DNA of 64,000 nucleotides from Rotaria sp. Silwood1 (lineage: Eukaryota; Rotifera; Eurotatoria; Philodinida; Philodinidae), in assembly GCA_905250075.1 (NCBI GenBank), contig CAJNOP010000186.1, forward strand, positions 278,040-342,039, given 5' to 3'. The number at the start of each line of letters is the position of its first letter. Position 1 is the first letter of the stretch. Shown here one piece after another: positions 1 to 12,030 of the stretch. The notes beneath the pieces were generated by a model. It did not search any database and had not been told where the DNA came from. It saw nothing but the letters and a program-made list of their open reading frames with translations. The position numbers and the translations under genes were made by a program.

Positions 1-354
1 GGAAGATTAATTTTGCAATTGCATTCAATGAAATCGTTGTTTTAACATTACATATAAAAATGTTCTTCTTGTAATTTAATATTTCATCTTAAGTTATATT
101 CGATTTTTACCTTGATTCTCAGCTTGAGATCAAGTGCCATTAATTCAAGCTCTTGTAATGTTACTTCTCAAATATAACAGAACTCTGTAATCAAACGCTA
201 ATAGAAATCATTTATATGATTTGATTAAAATTTCTTAAATAAATACTGTGCGAAATTTATGTATATTTATTTAAATTAAAGAGGAACAAAAAAAAAGAAT
301 GAATCTTCCAAGCTGAAAGCAAAAAAAAGATAATGAAAAAAAGAAAAAAAAAAT
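1..354. other. 3' flank of the sHSP gene, no gene seen
   Basis: AT-rich non-coding DNA downstream of the minus-strand small heat-shock gene. A minus-strand AATAAA (TTTATT at 266-271 on the + strand) lies about 84 nt past the stop and is a plausible polyadenylation signal. Nothing else was recognised. Confidence 0.5.
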
Positions 355-2040
355 TTAGTTGTATCTAATTGAAGGTTGTGCATTAGATAATTTAGCTGTA
401 ATATAAAGTTTTCCATCGGAATAATATTGTGATGATAAACTACTTAAATCTGTATTTGGTGGTAATGTTGTTTGTTTATAAAAATAAGCTCGTGATGATG
501 TTGTTGGTGGTCGATTAACATTATGTTCAGCTTCAACAATAAGATCATTACCATTAACATATACTTTTATTTCCTCTGGTTGATACTTTTGTATATCAAG
601 TTTCATTTCAATACGATTTTGACCACGCTCATCTGCAAATATTCGTGGTTGAAAAGCACTTCGATAAAATGCATCAGAATTGAAACTTGATGGTAATAAT
701 AATGGTTGATAATTATAATTATATGTATTATTATCATTTAAATTATCACCAAAACGTCGTGAATATTCACGTACTTCAACATTACGTGATGATGCTGGTG
801 GTATTATACTACTATTAATACCACCAATAGTAAGATTTGTACGAAAACGATCTTCATCTAAACTTCTAGATAATGATGGACTACCAGAACGCTGATGTTC
901 TACTTCATGTGATGATTGTACACCTGTTGTTGGACTTAAACGTCTATGATGACTTTCACGATGTGTTTCACTAAATTTTTTTTCATATACATTACCATTA
1001 TTACCAGTTGTTGTTGATGGATATATTATTCGTGACGGAATATCATCAGTTGTTACATTATATCTATATGTTGGACTATAACGACTTGTTGATGAATATA
1101 TATTATTACGACCAGTATTAATATCATCATAAGTAGAATATATACGTGGACCTAAAATAAGTATTTTATAATATATATATATACATATAAATAAAATTAA
1201 GATATTTATTTTACTTGAACCTTGGCCATAAGTACTAGTACCACCACTACCACCACCACCACCAAGTCTTCTTGTTGATGTATATTCACTTGAAGTTTTT
1301 TCTCGAGAAAATCGTGGTGATGTACGATAAGATGTATCATAATTAGATAAATATTTTGAAGATGTACGACCATCATCAACAATTACATTTGAATGACGTG
1401 ATGGAAAATCAATTTGCATCGTTATTGGTGTTGGAAATGTTACCCGTGGACTGCAAAAATAAAAAAATAGAAAAATAGAGTAATTAAGATTTCTTTTTTT
1501 TTTACCTGAATGTATCGATGTCACGAGGTAAATCGTAAGTTTTTTCGATACTTTTTTTTGCTGTATTCTATAAAATATAGATATATTTCAGATAAAATAA
1601 TAGAATATAAAAAGTTGAATGGAATTAATTTATTCTTACTTGATTTTTATTTTCAAGATGTTCACCATAAACAACAAGTCTATTACCTTCAACACGCATA
1701 TTAACCTAATTATAATGCGTAAACAAGTTTGTTTTTTTTTACAAAGGTAAAATTGCTAATATTAACGTACTTCATTTTGGTCAAAGCCATTAATATCAAT
1801 CGTCACTCGAAATTTTTCCTGTCCACTTATAGGATCATTGACCCATTGTACTGTTGTCTCTTGATTACGAAGACGGTCTTGTAAACGTTGTTCATTAAGT
1901 GAACTATTAAAACTACTTGTTGATTGTTGAATAGGTACAGTCACTTGTGAAGTATATGGTGTACCATAACCACCATAACCACCATTTCCACGACGACTTT
2001 CTTCATGAAATGTTCGTGAAGAGGAATAACCTGATGACAT
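355..2040 (-). CDS. Small heat-shock protein with two alpha-crystallin domains
   Basis: Coding exons in order of transcription: 2040-1771, 1705-1640, 1567-1506, 1450-1215, 1151-355; 476 aa. The family are ATP-independent holdase chaperones of the cytosol. The first alpha-crystallin-like domain is at about residues 70-150 and runs across three exons (FRVTIDINGFDQNEV, then NMRVEGNRLVVYGEH, then TYDLPRDIDTF). The second is at about 382-476 (IEMKLDIQKYQPEEIKVYV, then DGKLYITAKL). A long linker rich in Ser, Thr, Tyr, Arg and Gly joins them and contains a run of glycines. The N-terminus is Gly/Tyr/Ser-rich. The exon 2-3 junction needs the upstream acceptor (exon 3 from 1567); the one 7 nt downstream breaks the frame. 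Intron 1152-1214 is 63 nt and has no stop in frame, so retention would add 21 residues. Two-domain sHSPs are known from flatworms. The family is clear; the exact orthologue is not. Confidence 0.85.
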
Positions 2041-2071
2041 GTTCGTTGTCTTCTTCTGGCTCTTATTTAAC
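2041..2071 (-). promoter_or_regulatory. 5' leader and acceptor-like site of the sHSP gene
   Basis: On the minus strand a TTTTAG ends at 2071, 30 nt before the ATG at 2040. It can be the 3' splice site of a 5'UTR intron or a trans-splice acceptor. A good donor (GTAAGG, exon end near 2472) lies upstream on the same strand, so a non-coding first exon is possible. Confidence 0.4.
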
Positions 2072-2156
2072 TAAAATACAAATCTAAAAAACGTAATTAT
2101 CTTTTTATTATCGTGTATATATAATATATAATATATATACATATATAAAGATACAT

Positions 2157-2174
2157 ATATATATATATATATAT
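2157..2174. repeat. AT dinucleotide microsatellite
   Basis: A short uninterrupted TA/AT run. Similar AT tracts occur near 2345-2370 and 2680-2695. Nothing suggests more than simple repeat. Confidence 0.6.
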
Positions 2175-3189
2175 GTAAGAGTATATGTATTTTGTATGTG
2201 TCCTTGCAGCTTTTTTTCTTATCGAATAAACAAAAGGTAAAAATAAAAAGTCACAATAATGATATGATGATAATAATAGATTGGTTTTACCACTGGTTGT
2301 CTGTTACTCAATTAACTACCTTTGTATAGGTATGCAAACATATATATACATACATATATATATATATATAGTTTGTGATCGATTCTTTATTAGATATGAT
2401 CTTTCTTTTTTCTCTTCGTTTTTTTTCGATAGAGAAACAGGCCAAAAAAAAAATTAACAAAGACACCTTACCGAGAGAGCACATAATATTTGTGGTATGT
2501 ATGAATAATAATAAAAAACAATCTCTTTTGTTTATGCTTTACAAACGACTCTAGATAGGGTTGGTATTCTTGCCTATCTATCTTGTCCAACATACACCAG
2601 ATGCATATACATAAATACGTCATCAACATTGGCGCATATTTTTTTATTGACAATAATTGCTGATGTATATACATACATATATATATATATATATACAGAT
2701 ACATGTATATATACATGTTTATTAATTGCCAAAAAAAAACAAAAAAACGAAAGAATTATGTAGGCGATATATAGTGATAGTGAATTAAAGATTGAATTTC
2801 AGTTAAGATTAGAAGTTAGTCATCTACATGATTCAGTCAAAAGAAAAAGATAAATAAGAAAAATCATGGCACAAAAAAAGAAGTGAAAGCAATTCTTTTT
2901 TTTTTATTACCCTTTTCTTTTTTTTTTACACTTGCCTACGAAACATGCACTAGTATAGAAAAAAGAAAATGACTCAATAACTTTTTTTTTTGGCTAAGAC
3001 AGTATATTTTGTATAGTATGCGTTCTTTTCCTTTTCTCTTTTCATATTTTTTTTTCTTTTATATTTTTTGTTTTTCTATCATTTGTCAAAAATATCATTA
3101 AACTATGACATATATATGCGTATCTATTTTTTTCTCTTTTTTTGATCAGGGATGATGGTAACATTTGTATAATTAATCGTCTCCATTGA

Positions 3190-3207
3190 TTCGAGAAATT
3201 TCGAGAA
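3190..3207. promoter_or_regulatory. Perfect four-unit heat-shock element
   Basis: The sequence TTCGAGAAATTTCGAGAA is nTTCnnGAAnnTTCnnGAA with no mismatch, the inverted 5-bp-unit array bound by HSF trimers. It lies 1.15 kb upstream of the sHSP start codon, less if the gene has a 5'UTR intron. With about 70% A+T I estimate a chance frequency near 1e-7 per position, so it is unlikely to be random in 64 kb. Control of the sHSP gene is inferred from position and gene function. Confidence 0.65.
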
Positions 3208-3782
3208 CAAAATATTTTTCATTTCATAAATTTCGTTTCTTATTATAAATATCAACAGATGTTCTGTGAAATACTAAAAGAATATCGTCTTCTTTGATAA
3301 AATAATGTAAATGTTATTCACTTTTCATATAATGATTCATTTATTTAAGAAAATGATTGTTTCAAATGTTTTATTTATTTTTCATTTAAAAAAATTAACT
3401 AAACAAAAGAACACACTTGCTTTGTTTTTTCTTTTTAATGACAGTTGTTTTGAATGATTCACAAACTTACTAAAAATAACCTGAACAAAAATAGCTCAAC
3501 CTTTCTTTCATTTAGAAACAAAAATTATCATATAATTAAATTATTTTTAGTAAGTTTACCATCTTTTTCTTCAATACGAATATATCAAAGGAAACAAAAA
3601 CGTATGCACACACACACACACCCACACACGAGTTATTTTTATATCAAAAAATAAATACAAAAAAATCACAGTTAGTTGAAAAATCTTGAATAGAAAGATG
3701 AAAGAAAGTATAAAACTCAATATTATTCAAATATATATATAATATATTATCAATGGATTGTTATATAAGTAGTATTTGTTTT

Positions 3783-6700
3783 TTACGTAGTTGTTGATTC
3801 TGATCGAGTACGTTGTAATTGCTCTTGTAAAGGAAAATTAATTGATAAATGACGATGACGATAGAAAAGAACATAAGCATCAGATCGAACAAGATCTTTA
3901 ACATTTCCAAGTGTTGAAACATATTGATCATCAAAATGTCGCCAACCTATATTAATAATAAATTTTGTTTTTCTTTTCGTAATTTGTTTTTGTTTTTACC
4001 TATTTCTGTTTTTGCTGAATCATTAAAAGCTAAAAGCCTTGCATATGACGTATAGTGTCCAAACCATGCTGAACCACGATGATTAATAATTCCAAATAGA
4101 TCATAACGAGGTTGAGATAAATTATCATTATGTTGATCTTCTTCGATTATTGATGAACAATATGGTGCCATATTAAGATCACTAAAAGAATAATTTCTTT
4201 TTTTTTTATTTTTTTTCTTATTTTTCTTGTACATACTGTATTGGAAATTTAACAGTTGTATCAATTTTTTCTCTTGAACTAGACATATAACCAAATGATG
4301 AATATTGATTATATTTAAATCGTTTAAGATGTATGATTAATATTGGTGGTAAACGCCAAATAGACATTTTTTTTTCAGCTTGAATATGTTCTTTACAATT
4401 AGGACAATACCATTTATCATCTGGACCTAATACTTCAGGTTCAATAAATAATTGTAGACATTGTTGAAGTGTAACATCTTGATCTTGAAGAAAGAAAGAA
4501 AAAAACACAAAAACAAACAAACTATTAATTATTTAAGAGAAAGAATATTTCTTATCAACCTCCAGTAGAAGATTTAAAAACACTATCATCTTCAATAAGA
4601 TCATTAAATCCACTACGATGTCTTGATGGTGTAACACGTAATGGTGATTCAAATGCATTATCTGTAAACCAATCAATTGAAAATTTTGTATGACAACGTA
4701 AAATACTATCACCATCAATACCTAAATATAAATAGAAAAGTTTATGTCAATTATGTCTTTTAATAAATAACTGACCACATTCAATAATTGGTTTCATATT
4801 AGTATTATCATTATTTGTTGTTTGAGGCATTATACGAAATAATGGTTGATTACCAAATATATCATCAAGCATATCATAATCTTCCATAATACTATCACTG
4901 CTAGCAGTTTCACCATTTATAATCATTGATTCTTCTTCATCATCATCATTATCATTATTATTATTATTTGTTGGTGTACTTTTAAGAATTTTTTCTTTTC
5001 CATCATTTTGTTGACTAGAACGTCGTTTATTTTTATTTACTTTAACAAAATAATCACCAATACGAACTATTGACCATGAATCAGATGATGAAAGTGTACT
5101 TTTTATTATTGCTGGATCTACGTCTTCAATATCACTAAAGCTAAATAAAAAATAAAACAACTTATTTATATTTTCTTTACATGAAGAACAAGACATAAAA
5201 TAAATATTCAAAAAAAAAAAACAAAATTATTCTTATCATACAAAATTAAATCATTTAATATATAGCCTCTCTATCATCTAATACGTTATATTATGTTCGA
5301 TGCTGATTCCAAATATGAATTTAGCCTTCAATCATAGTGTTTCTATGCTAAGAAAATTGAATTTTATCTTGAAAATCTTTAGCTTAGTTGTGAGACCCTC
5401 ACACGAATGCTATATAAATGTTATAGGTGAAGGAGCATTCGGTGAAAGTTCTTTGTTTTTTTATGAATCGACATAGTGAAAGATAGATTTAGATTATATA
5501 TATAAAGTACACTTTCATTTTTATTATCTGATGTTCACTTAGATGCCCACAGTGTATTTAATACTTCAAAGTTTTCCATAATTAAAGACTCGATAAATAC
5601 AAGTGTCACATCAGGAGTCATTCATTCTTGAATGAATAGAACAAAGAAATAGAAGAGAACAGATGATACCATCATTATTATTTGGCTTTTATTTTTAGTA
5701 CGAACAGTACTTTAAGATGCATCTTATAAATATACAAATAACTTGAAAAGTCAAGAACATTGTATTCATATATTCGACCATAAATAAAATCGCTCGTTCC
5801 TTGATGAATAAATACATAGAAAATAACTGAAGTATCTCATTATGAATAACCTAGTGGCATATTTAGATAGAAGCTTGAAGGGACTCAGCTCTCTTCTCCC
5901 TTATGTAAATTCCTGCTCTTTGTTTTAATAATCAATATACTAATCATTTGAAGAATATAGGATATTGTATATTTTATTCCTGTCTAATGGCATAAAAGAA
6001 CATAATCAATGATTATTTTTATCTTTGAACATTTTTTCACTTTTTATAAAAAAACGTACATAATAATTAGTAGAATTTTTTGTTATTTCGATAAAATATT
6101 TTCATTGATCAAATGAAAATTAAACTATTAAAAGAATTTCAATTTACCTATCTTCATCATCACCATCAATAGCTCTTCCATAATCATCGAAATCACTATA
6201 ATCTCGATTAAAATCATCAAATGATCGTCGATTTCGTTTCGAACGTTCAATATTGATATGTACAGTTCGTCTTAAAAAGAAAATATTTGTTGGTTATTTT
6301 TTTTTTTTGTAATAATTAAATCATTTTATTTTTATTGATTTTATAACTTACTTAGCATAAATACTTATTTGTTGAAATACATTTTCACATGTTAATTTCG
6401 ATTCTGGTAATGAAATAATAAATGGAAGACCAATAGTTTCATAATTATCTGTTGAACGAAATTCACAATTATATTTATGTTCCATTATATGAAATTTTTG
6501 ACATTCTCTAGATAAGATCAATATCAAAATAAAAAACAAACGAAGCAAAAAATAATCAACTAACTCATCACAATAGGATACTTGATAACAATGTTTACAA
6601 AATACTGGTAAACTATTAGGTTTTGGTGATGCTTGACAATATGCACATGATGATATATAATCATGTAATTTAAATATACGTTGAAAAAATGTTAAGTGAA

Positions 6701-9700
6701 TAATTTTTTCATTATTACATTCAGCACTTGTTAATGTTTCAGTTCTAAAAGAAGAATATTATTAGAAGAAAACAATGCTTTATTTAAAAAAGCTTTCATA
6801 TGAAAGTGTAATTTACATAAATAGAATTTAATGAGATATATTAAAAAAAGATTATTAAGTAGGAATTATTTTCTCATCGATCTTAAGAGTAAAAGTCAAT
6901 GTAGAAACTAAATTGGAGATTAATTTTTCTCGACAGAAATGAAACCGAACAAGAACAGACCCATCAGTAACTGGTATTGATTTGATGCAGTTGAATACTC
7001 ATAAAATTTTATTGAATTCTTCAGTCGTAAATTATGTTATGAACTTAATACACTACTTGCTCAATCTGAAGACTCCAGATTTTTTCAATGACTTACCGTT
7101 ATTTCATACCGCAAAAATCTGAAGTCTTTCAGGTTTCACCGACTTTCAGTGTTTTCCTGTTGAACTGACCCCTATTTTTGATGCGAATCTACCGGAAATA
7201 TTGTCTAGGGCAGGTAAAAATTAGTTATGACGATAGAGAAAGGGAGTGAAAAAGAAAGTAACAAAAATGATCATATAATATATGAGCGACAATCTAACTT
7301 TAAGACCAATAGAAGTTTTGAATAGTATTTATTATTGTCATTGAAAAACTCAAGTATAATTTAGAAACAAAAGTCTAGACGGAAATAAATCAATCAATAT
7401 TTTAATTCTCTATTCGTTAATGATCAAATCAAAATGTCTAATAAAATATTTATGTGAAAATTTAAGAACTTACATATAAGTTGTATCAAAACTACTCCAT
7501 GAATAAGTACTTGCTGTAACTCGATCTTCATCTTTAAGAAATTCTATAGAATTATTATTATAAATTTTATATGCTAACATCTAAATACATAATCAATGTA
7601 TGAAAAACTCAAACAAAAATGAATTAAACAACTTTATCAACTGGTAAAGCACATTTATTCGATAAACGACGTTTCAATTCTGCAATTGAACCATCTGATG
7701 ACATAATAATACGATACTAAAACAATAACATATATATATATATGTTTAACGAGATTTTCTTTAATAAAAATAAAACTAACTTTAATTGGTGATTTATTAT
7801 CATTTCGATATGTAACAATTGTATCAACACATACATGTTTTGGTAATGGTACAGATATTGATGTAAATGGATCAAATGTAACTGATTCCTATAAAAAAAA
7901 AAATATTCTAGAAGTTTTTTGTTTCTTATTTTTTTCTTAACAAACTTTATGACATTGTGGACATTTCGTTTTCGATTTGAATTGTCCAGTAAATAATTGA
8001 ACAATTATAGAATCATTTCGACTTAAATAACCACGCCAATATTCATCGGCAATAGTCTATTTATACCAAAAAAATAAAAACTTATTTAAATAGCATTTAA
8101 GACATATCAAAAGTCATGACATCAACATTATAATATTTTATAGATAGTTCAAAAGGTACTGTATACCTCTTTCATATTTCATTATTCTTTTACTATACCT
8201 CACATCAGTTCGCACTTATAATTTATTAATTATAATATAAAAATCGTCAATAATAAGGCAATAACCTTACTCCATACTTTAAGAGAAGCCGGATAGTTGC
8301 TTGCTAGTGTGGGTCTTCTCTTCATCCATACTTAAACCTAGTTTAAGATGTTACATCGGTTACAGGTTTATCAAGTTATATTTTGTTTCCAATCTCTTTG
8401 AGATTTTTACAAAATTATTTTCATCATCTTTTAATTCGTCTATAAAATAACACCTAGTAGCCAAATATAACAGATTGGTTACCATTAGTAACTTTTGATT
8501 AGCTAAATAGGACGTACAATGAACACTTTAATATAGAAATGAATATTTTTTTTTATGTATTTAAAACTAAAGTGTAGACTTCCGATCGAAATCTCATTAT
8601 AATTATATTAACTGAAGAATCAAGGAATAGAGGAAAAATAGAAAACAACTATTTGTGTTATTAATATATGCACCAAATCAATTGTTAGCGATATGATGAA
8701 GTACAAAAAAAAACATGCTTTTAAAACCGAATGAAAAGTTCAAAACTAATTCCAATTGTTACAAACCTTTCTTCAGAATCTCTTGATGATGATAAACGAA
8801 AAATTTTTTGTTTAGGAACTTCATAACTCCATTTATAAAACTAGTTTTTTGGAGTTAGATCTTGCTAAAAATTTCACCATAGATGCGGTTCATACTAGTA
8901 GAGTCTACCCTGAAACTTTTAGATATTTTTATTGTATGTTTAAAGAGATATTCATTAGTTACTGTTCATATTAATAATCAACCGAAAGAATTCACACTTT
9001 TACATATGACCATGCTAAAAGAACTTACTCAAAAAAAGCTTTACTAAAGAATCAAAGCTAAATGAAAGATGAATATATCTCGTTTTGTCTGAAATGACAT
9101 ATATATATAAAGAGAAATACTTCTTGCGTTTTCTATAAGACATACACTACTGCCGGTGTCATTACTTTTGGTACATCCTAAGTAAATGTATATATATATT
9201 TACCTCATCAGGGCGATTTTCATCTTCTATTGGTGGTACTAGAGGTTTATTAATTACTCGATTAAGATCCTTAAATAGCAAAAAAATATTTATATAAATT
9301 TTCTATTCTCAATTTAAATTCTTACTTCATGAATAGCATCAAGTAAAATGGTTAATAATTCTTGTGCATCATGTTGTCCATTACCAACAAATTCTTGATG
9401 TCTCTTTGCTGCAAAATCCTACGATGATGAACGGTATGTATTACAAAATAAATGTAATTGAAACTAACTCGTAATTGATTTGCAATTATATAACTATATT
9501 TTCCTGCCCATAATTCTTTAATTATATCACCAAATTCTTCAGCCATTGCACCTTTCATACCAAGTGGATTTACTCGATTTATTTCAATAGAATGATATGA
9601 TTCTATTTAAATTCAATACAAAAAACATATTTTCACATGACAATTGATCAAAAAAAAAGGAAGAGAGAATTTCTTACGTAAAAAATAATCTCGTAATTCA

Positions 9701-11995
9701 CGTGCATTTGATAAACATTGTACAGCAGAATTCATAAAACATGAATTAGCCGGATTATATATACCTGTAAAACCAATTGATGGTGGTGATGATATACTTG
9801 GCATTTGTACTATATCTTTTACATTAAATGATGATCGAGCAGAAAATTTATCTGACTAAAATGAGATAAAATGTATGAATTTAAAATAAAAATGATTCTA
9901 CCATTCGATTGTTGGATTGTAGTGATGATGAAGAAGAAGAATCTAGGGACAAAAAAATATAGACAAAACATATATAATTAGATGTATTTATTAGCTAAAG
10001 AAATGTTGAGACACATATTTTTATCAATGAAATGTAATAAATCTAATTAATAATGAAAAGATACTTTCATAATGACTTGTAAAACTATAGATTTGACGAG
10101 AGATCTATCGTATATAAACTTACGCATGAAATTTGATTTGTTCATCATAAATGTTACAAGAAAACTGTTCGATGTGATACTTCCACTTTGAGTTCACATT
10201 TTGAGCATATAAAGAGAATCTCTAGACTAGAATCATCCTAAATAAAGTTAAGTTCGTAAGTCTCCTTAACAGAGTTATGATAATCTTGCTGGATTTTCAT
10301 CATAGACAGATGTATTGACAGAAAAATTTCACAAAGAATTTTCGACCTGAAATTGTGTTTATAAGTAGATTTCAAAATTCTAAGAATATTCAAACAAGTT
10401 ACTGTCATAACGCTTTCATCTCTTTCTTGAACTATTCGATGTTTAGAAACGTCCAATTTTTCTGAGAATTTCTAGAATCTAATTGACTGTTACACATGAA
10501 CTATTTTAAGAAAAACAAAGTCATTGTTATTCACTAAAACTTTTAGAATATTTCGAAGATCATGAGATTTATTTATAAACGAAATTTCAAATTAAAAATT
10601 ATCTGTTAAATACATTTTCCTGTAATAGAAACCCAGCAACATTTTCGTTGTTCTGTTGCGAAGACGTACGAATTAGACTTCTCTGGAAATGATTCTAAGC
10701 TAGAAGTTTTCTTCATACACCCAAAATCTCAATTCAAAAATAGTAAGCCACAAAGCTTGTACGAGTTTAGTTTGAACATAAATAAATGAAAATATCATAG
10801 AAAAGTCAATAATATAAATATGTCGAATTAGTTTTCATATCTATTCAATAAATAGGAAATCGAGAACAAAAAACAAAATAGTTACATTTGTACTGTCTTC
10901 AAATATTTTGTCTCAATGACAATCAGATTGACAAAAAACTCGTACTAAACTTAAAACTTAGTTTCATACATTTGTAACCTTAATAAAATCTTGTCAAAAT
11001 AATTTCTATTTAATTTACTTTATTGATTAAAACTTACCTGGATCTATGTAAGTCATTCCGGACTTGGGATATGGTTGTGATCGAGGTTGTGTTGATAATG
11101 CTGATGAATGCATCATTAAACGAGTGTCATAATATTCATCTGGTTGCAGTTGATTCCACGTAATCATTTCACTTTCCTTAATTAGTTTTATTTCAATATA
11201 TGTGTCTGTAACTGAATGGGTACATTGAGCATATGTAATACGGTGTTTAACACGAACAAATAATCTAATTGGTTTTTTAGGCGGTATTGAATGAAGTTGA
11301 AGAAATGTATCATCACTAACAAAAAAAGAAATATGGAATTTTACAAAAAAACTATTCAATTCATTGAGTTTTGTTCGAACTTTGTACAAAATATAGCCGT
11401 AAAATTAGTTTCACCAAATTGTACTCGACAATTATATACTTGATTTATAAAAATACGTGATGTGACTATGCCATACGTGCTTTCTAGAAACTCAGTTCTT
11501 AATTTTTTGATTGATAATTCATACGGTTCTTGTGGTTCAATAGACGAATGTATTTCTTGATTATTCATATCTTTATTAAGACCATTTCGTTGTGGTGTAA
11601 TTGGGGTTGTTCGAAGACTATACAGTTGTGGCCACATTGTATGTGCTTGTTTATATAAAGTTAATGTAATTGTTGTTTGTGTTTTACTTTCATTTATCTC
11701 AGTTTTTATTTCAGTTCTATCAGAATAAATATTATCATATAATTGGAATTTCCATTTTTCACCAGCTAAAAATAAATATTATGTTTGCATTTTTTTTTGT
11801 CAAAAACATTGTTATATTATTCGTTTATTTTGAAATACCTGGTGTTGAAACCTCAAGAGAATCAATATCAGGAAGAACCTCAATATCTTTTTGTTCAAAA
11901 GCTCCTTTTGCATAAAAATTTACAATAATAGAATCATTTAAATCTTGAAATTTGTATGATGTAAATTGAAGTTCATCATTTATATCAGGTGACAT
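3783..11995 (-). CDS. USP19: USP19-like ubiquitin carboxyl-terminal hydrolase
   Basis: Twenty coding exons in order of transcription: 11995-11839, 11765-11381, 11315-11038, 9942-9902, 9855-9678, 9602-9469, 9418-9326, 9269-9204, 8056-7946, 7888-7781, 7716-7633, 7580-7474, 6744-6565, 6507-6352, 6270-6148, 5140-4776, 4721-4560, 4483-4237, 4181-4000, 3946-3783; 1106 aa. Order of domains: two CS/p23-like domains (about 1-105 and 140-265), then a USP catalytic domain split by a MYND zinc finger ([23 protein letters not shown]). Catalytic residues visible are Cys326 in NSCFMNS, His1034 in GHYTSYAR and the GWRHFDD aspartates; QHDAQE and WYCPNCK are also present. This combination is typical of USP19, which removes ubiquitin from ER-associated and cytosolic substrates. 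The C-terminal membrane anchor of the long vertebrate isoform is absent; the protein ends soon after LFYRHRH. The donor after 11381 is GTTCGA, which is weak, but the joined peptide fits the family. Introns of 0.7-1.1 kb occur at 5141-6147, 6745-7473, 8057-9203 and 9943-11037. Confidence 0.9.
8095..9184. mobile_element. Degenerate inverted-repeat element in a USP19 intron
   Basis: The left end (from about 8097, TTAAGACATATCAAAAGT) and the reverse complement of the right end (from 9181, TTAGGATGTACCAAAAGT) align over about 50 nt at roughly 70% identity by eye. The right end is followed by TA; the left flank reads CA, perhaps a decayed TA. Ends of the same type bound the element at 55383-55951, so this is a second, older copy of one family. 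No transposase reading frame was seen inside, so it is non-autonomous or decayed. Confidence 0.5.
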
Positions 11996-12030
11996 ATTTT
12001 AAATTGAATCTAAGAAAAAAATAATTTTCT
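11996..12030 (-). promoter_or_regulatory. Acceptor-like site upstream of USP19
   Basis: On the minus strand a T-rich tract ends in TTCTTAG at 12010, 14 nt before the ATG. It could be a spliced-leader acceptor or the end of a 5'UTR intron. The same arrangement precedes several other genes here. Confidence 0.45.

Larger units (their letters stand above)
2072..3782. other. Intergenic region between the sHSP start and the USP19 stop
   Basis: AT-rich spacer with AT microsatellites, long T and A tracts, and an AC run at about 3606-3630. It holds the heat-shock element at 3190-3207. No supported coding sequence on either strand. Confidence 0.6.

Noticed and set aside
1510-1704. 64-codon + strand frame opposite sHSP exons 2-3
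   Set aside because: It overlaps confirmed antisense exons and their intron; composition is that of a chance frame.
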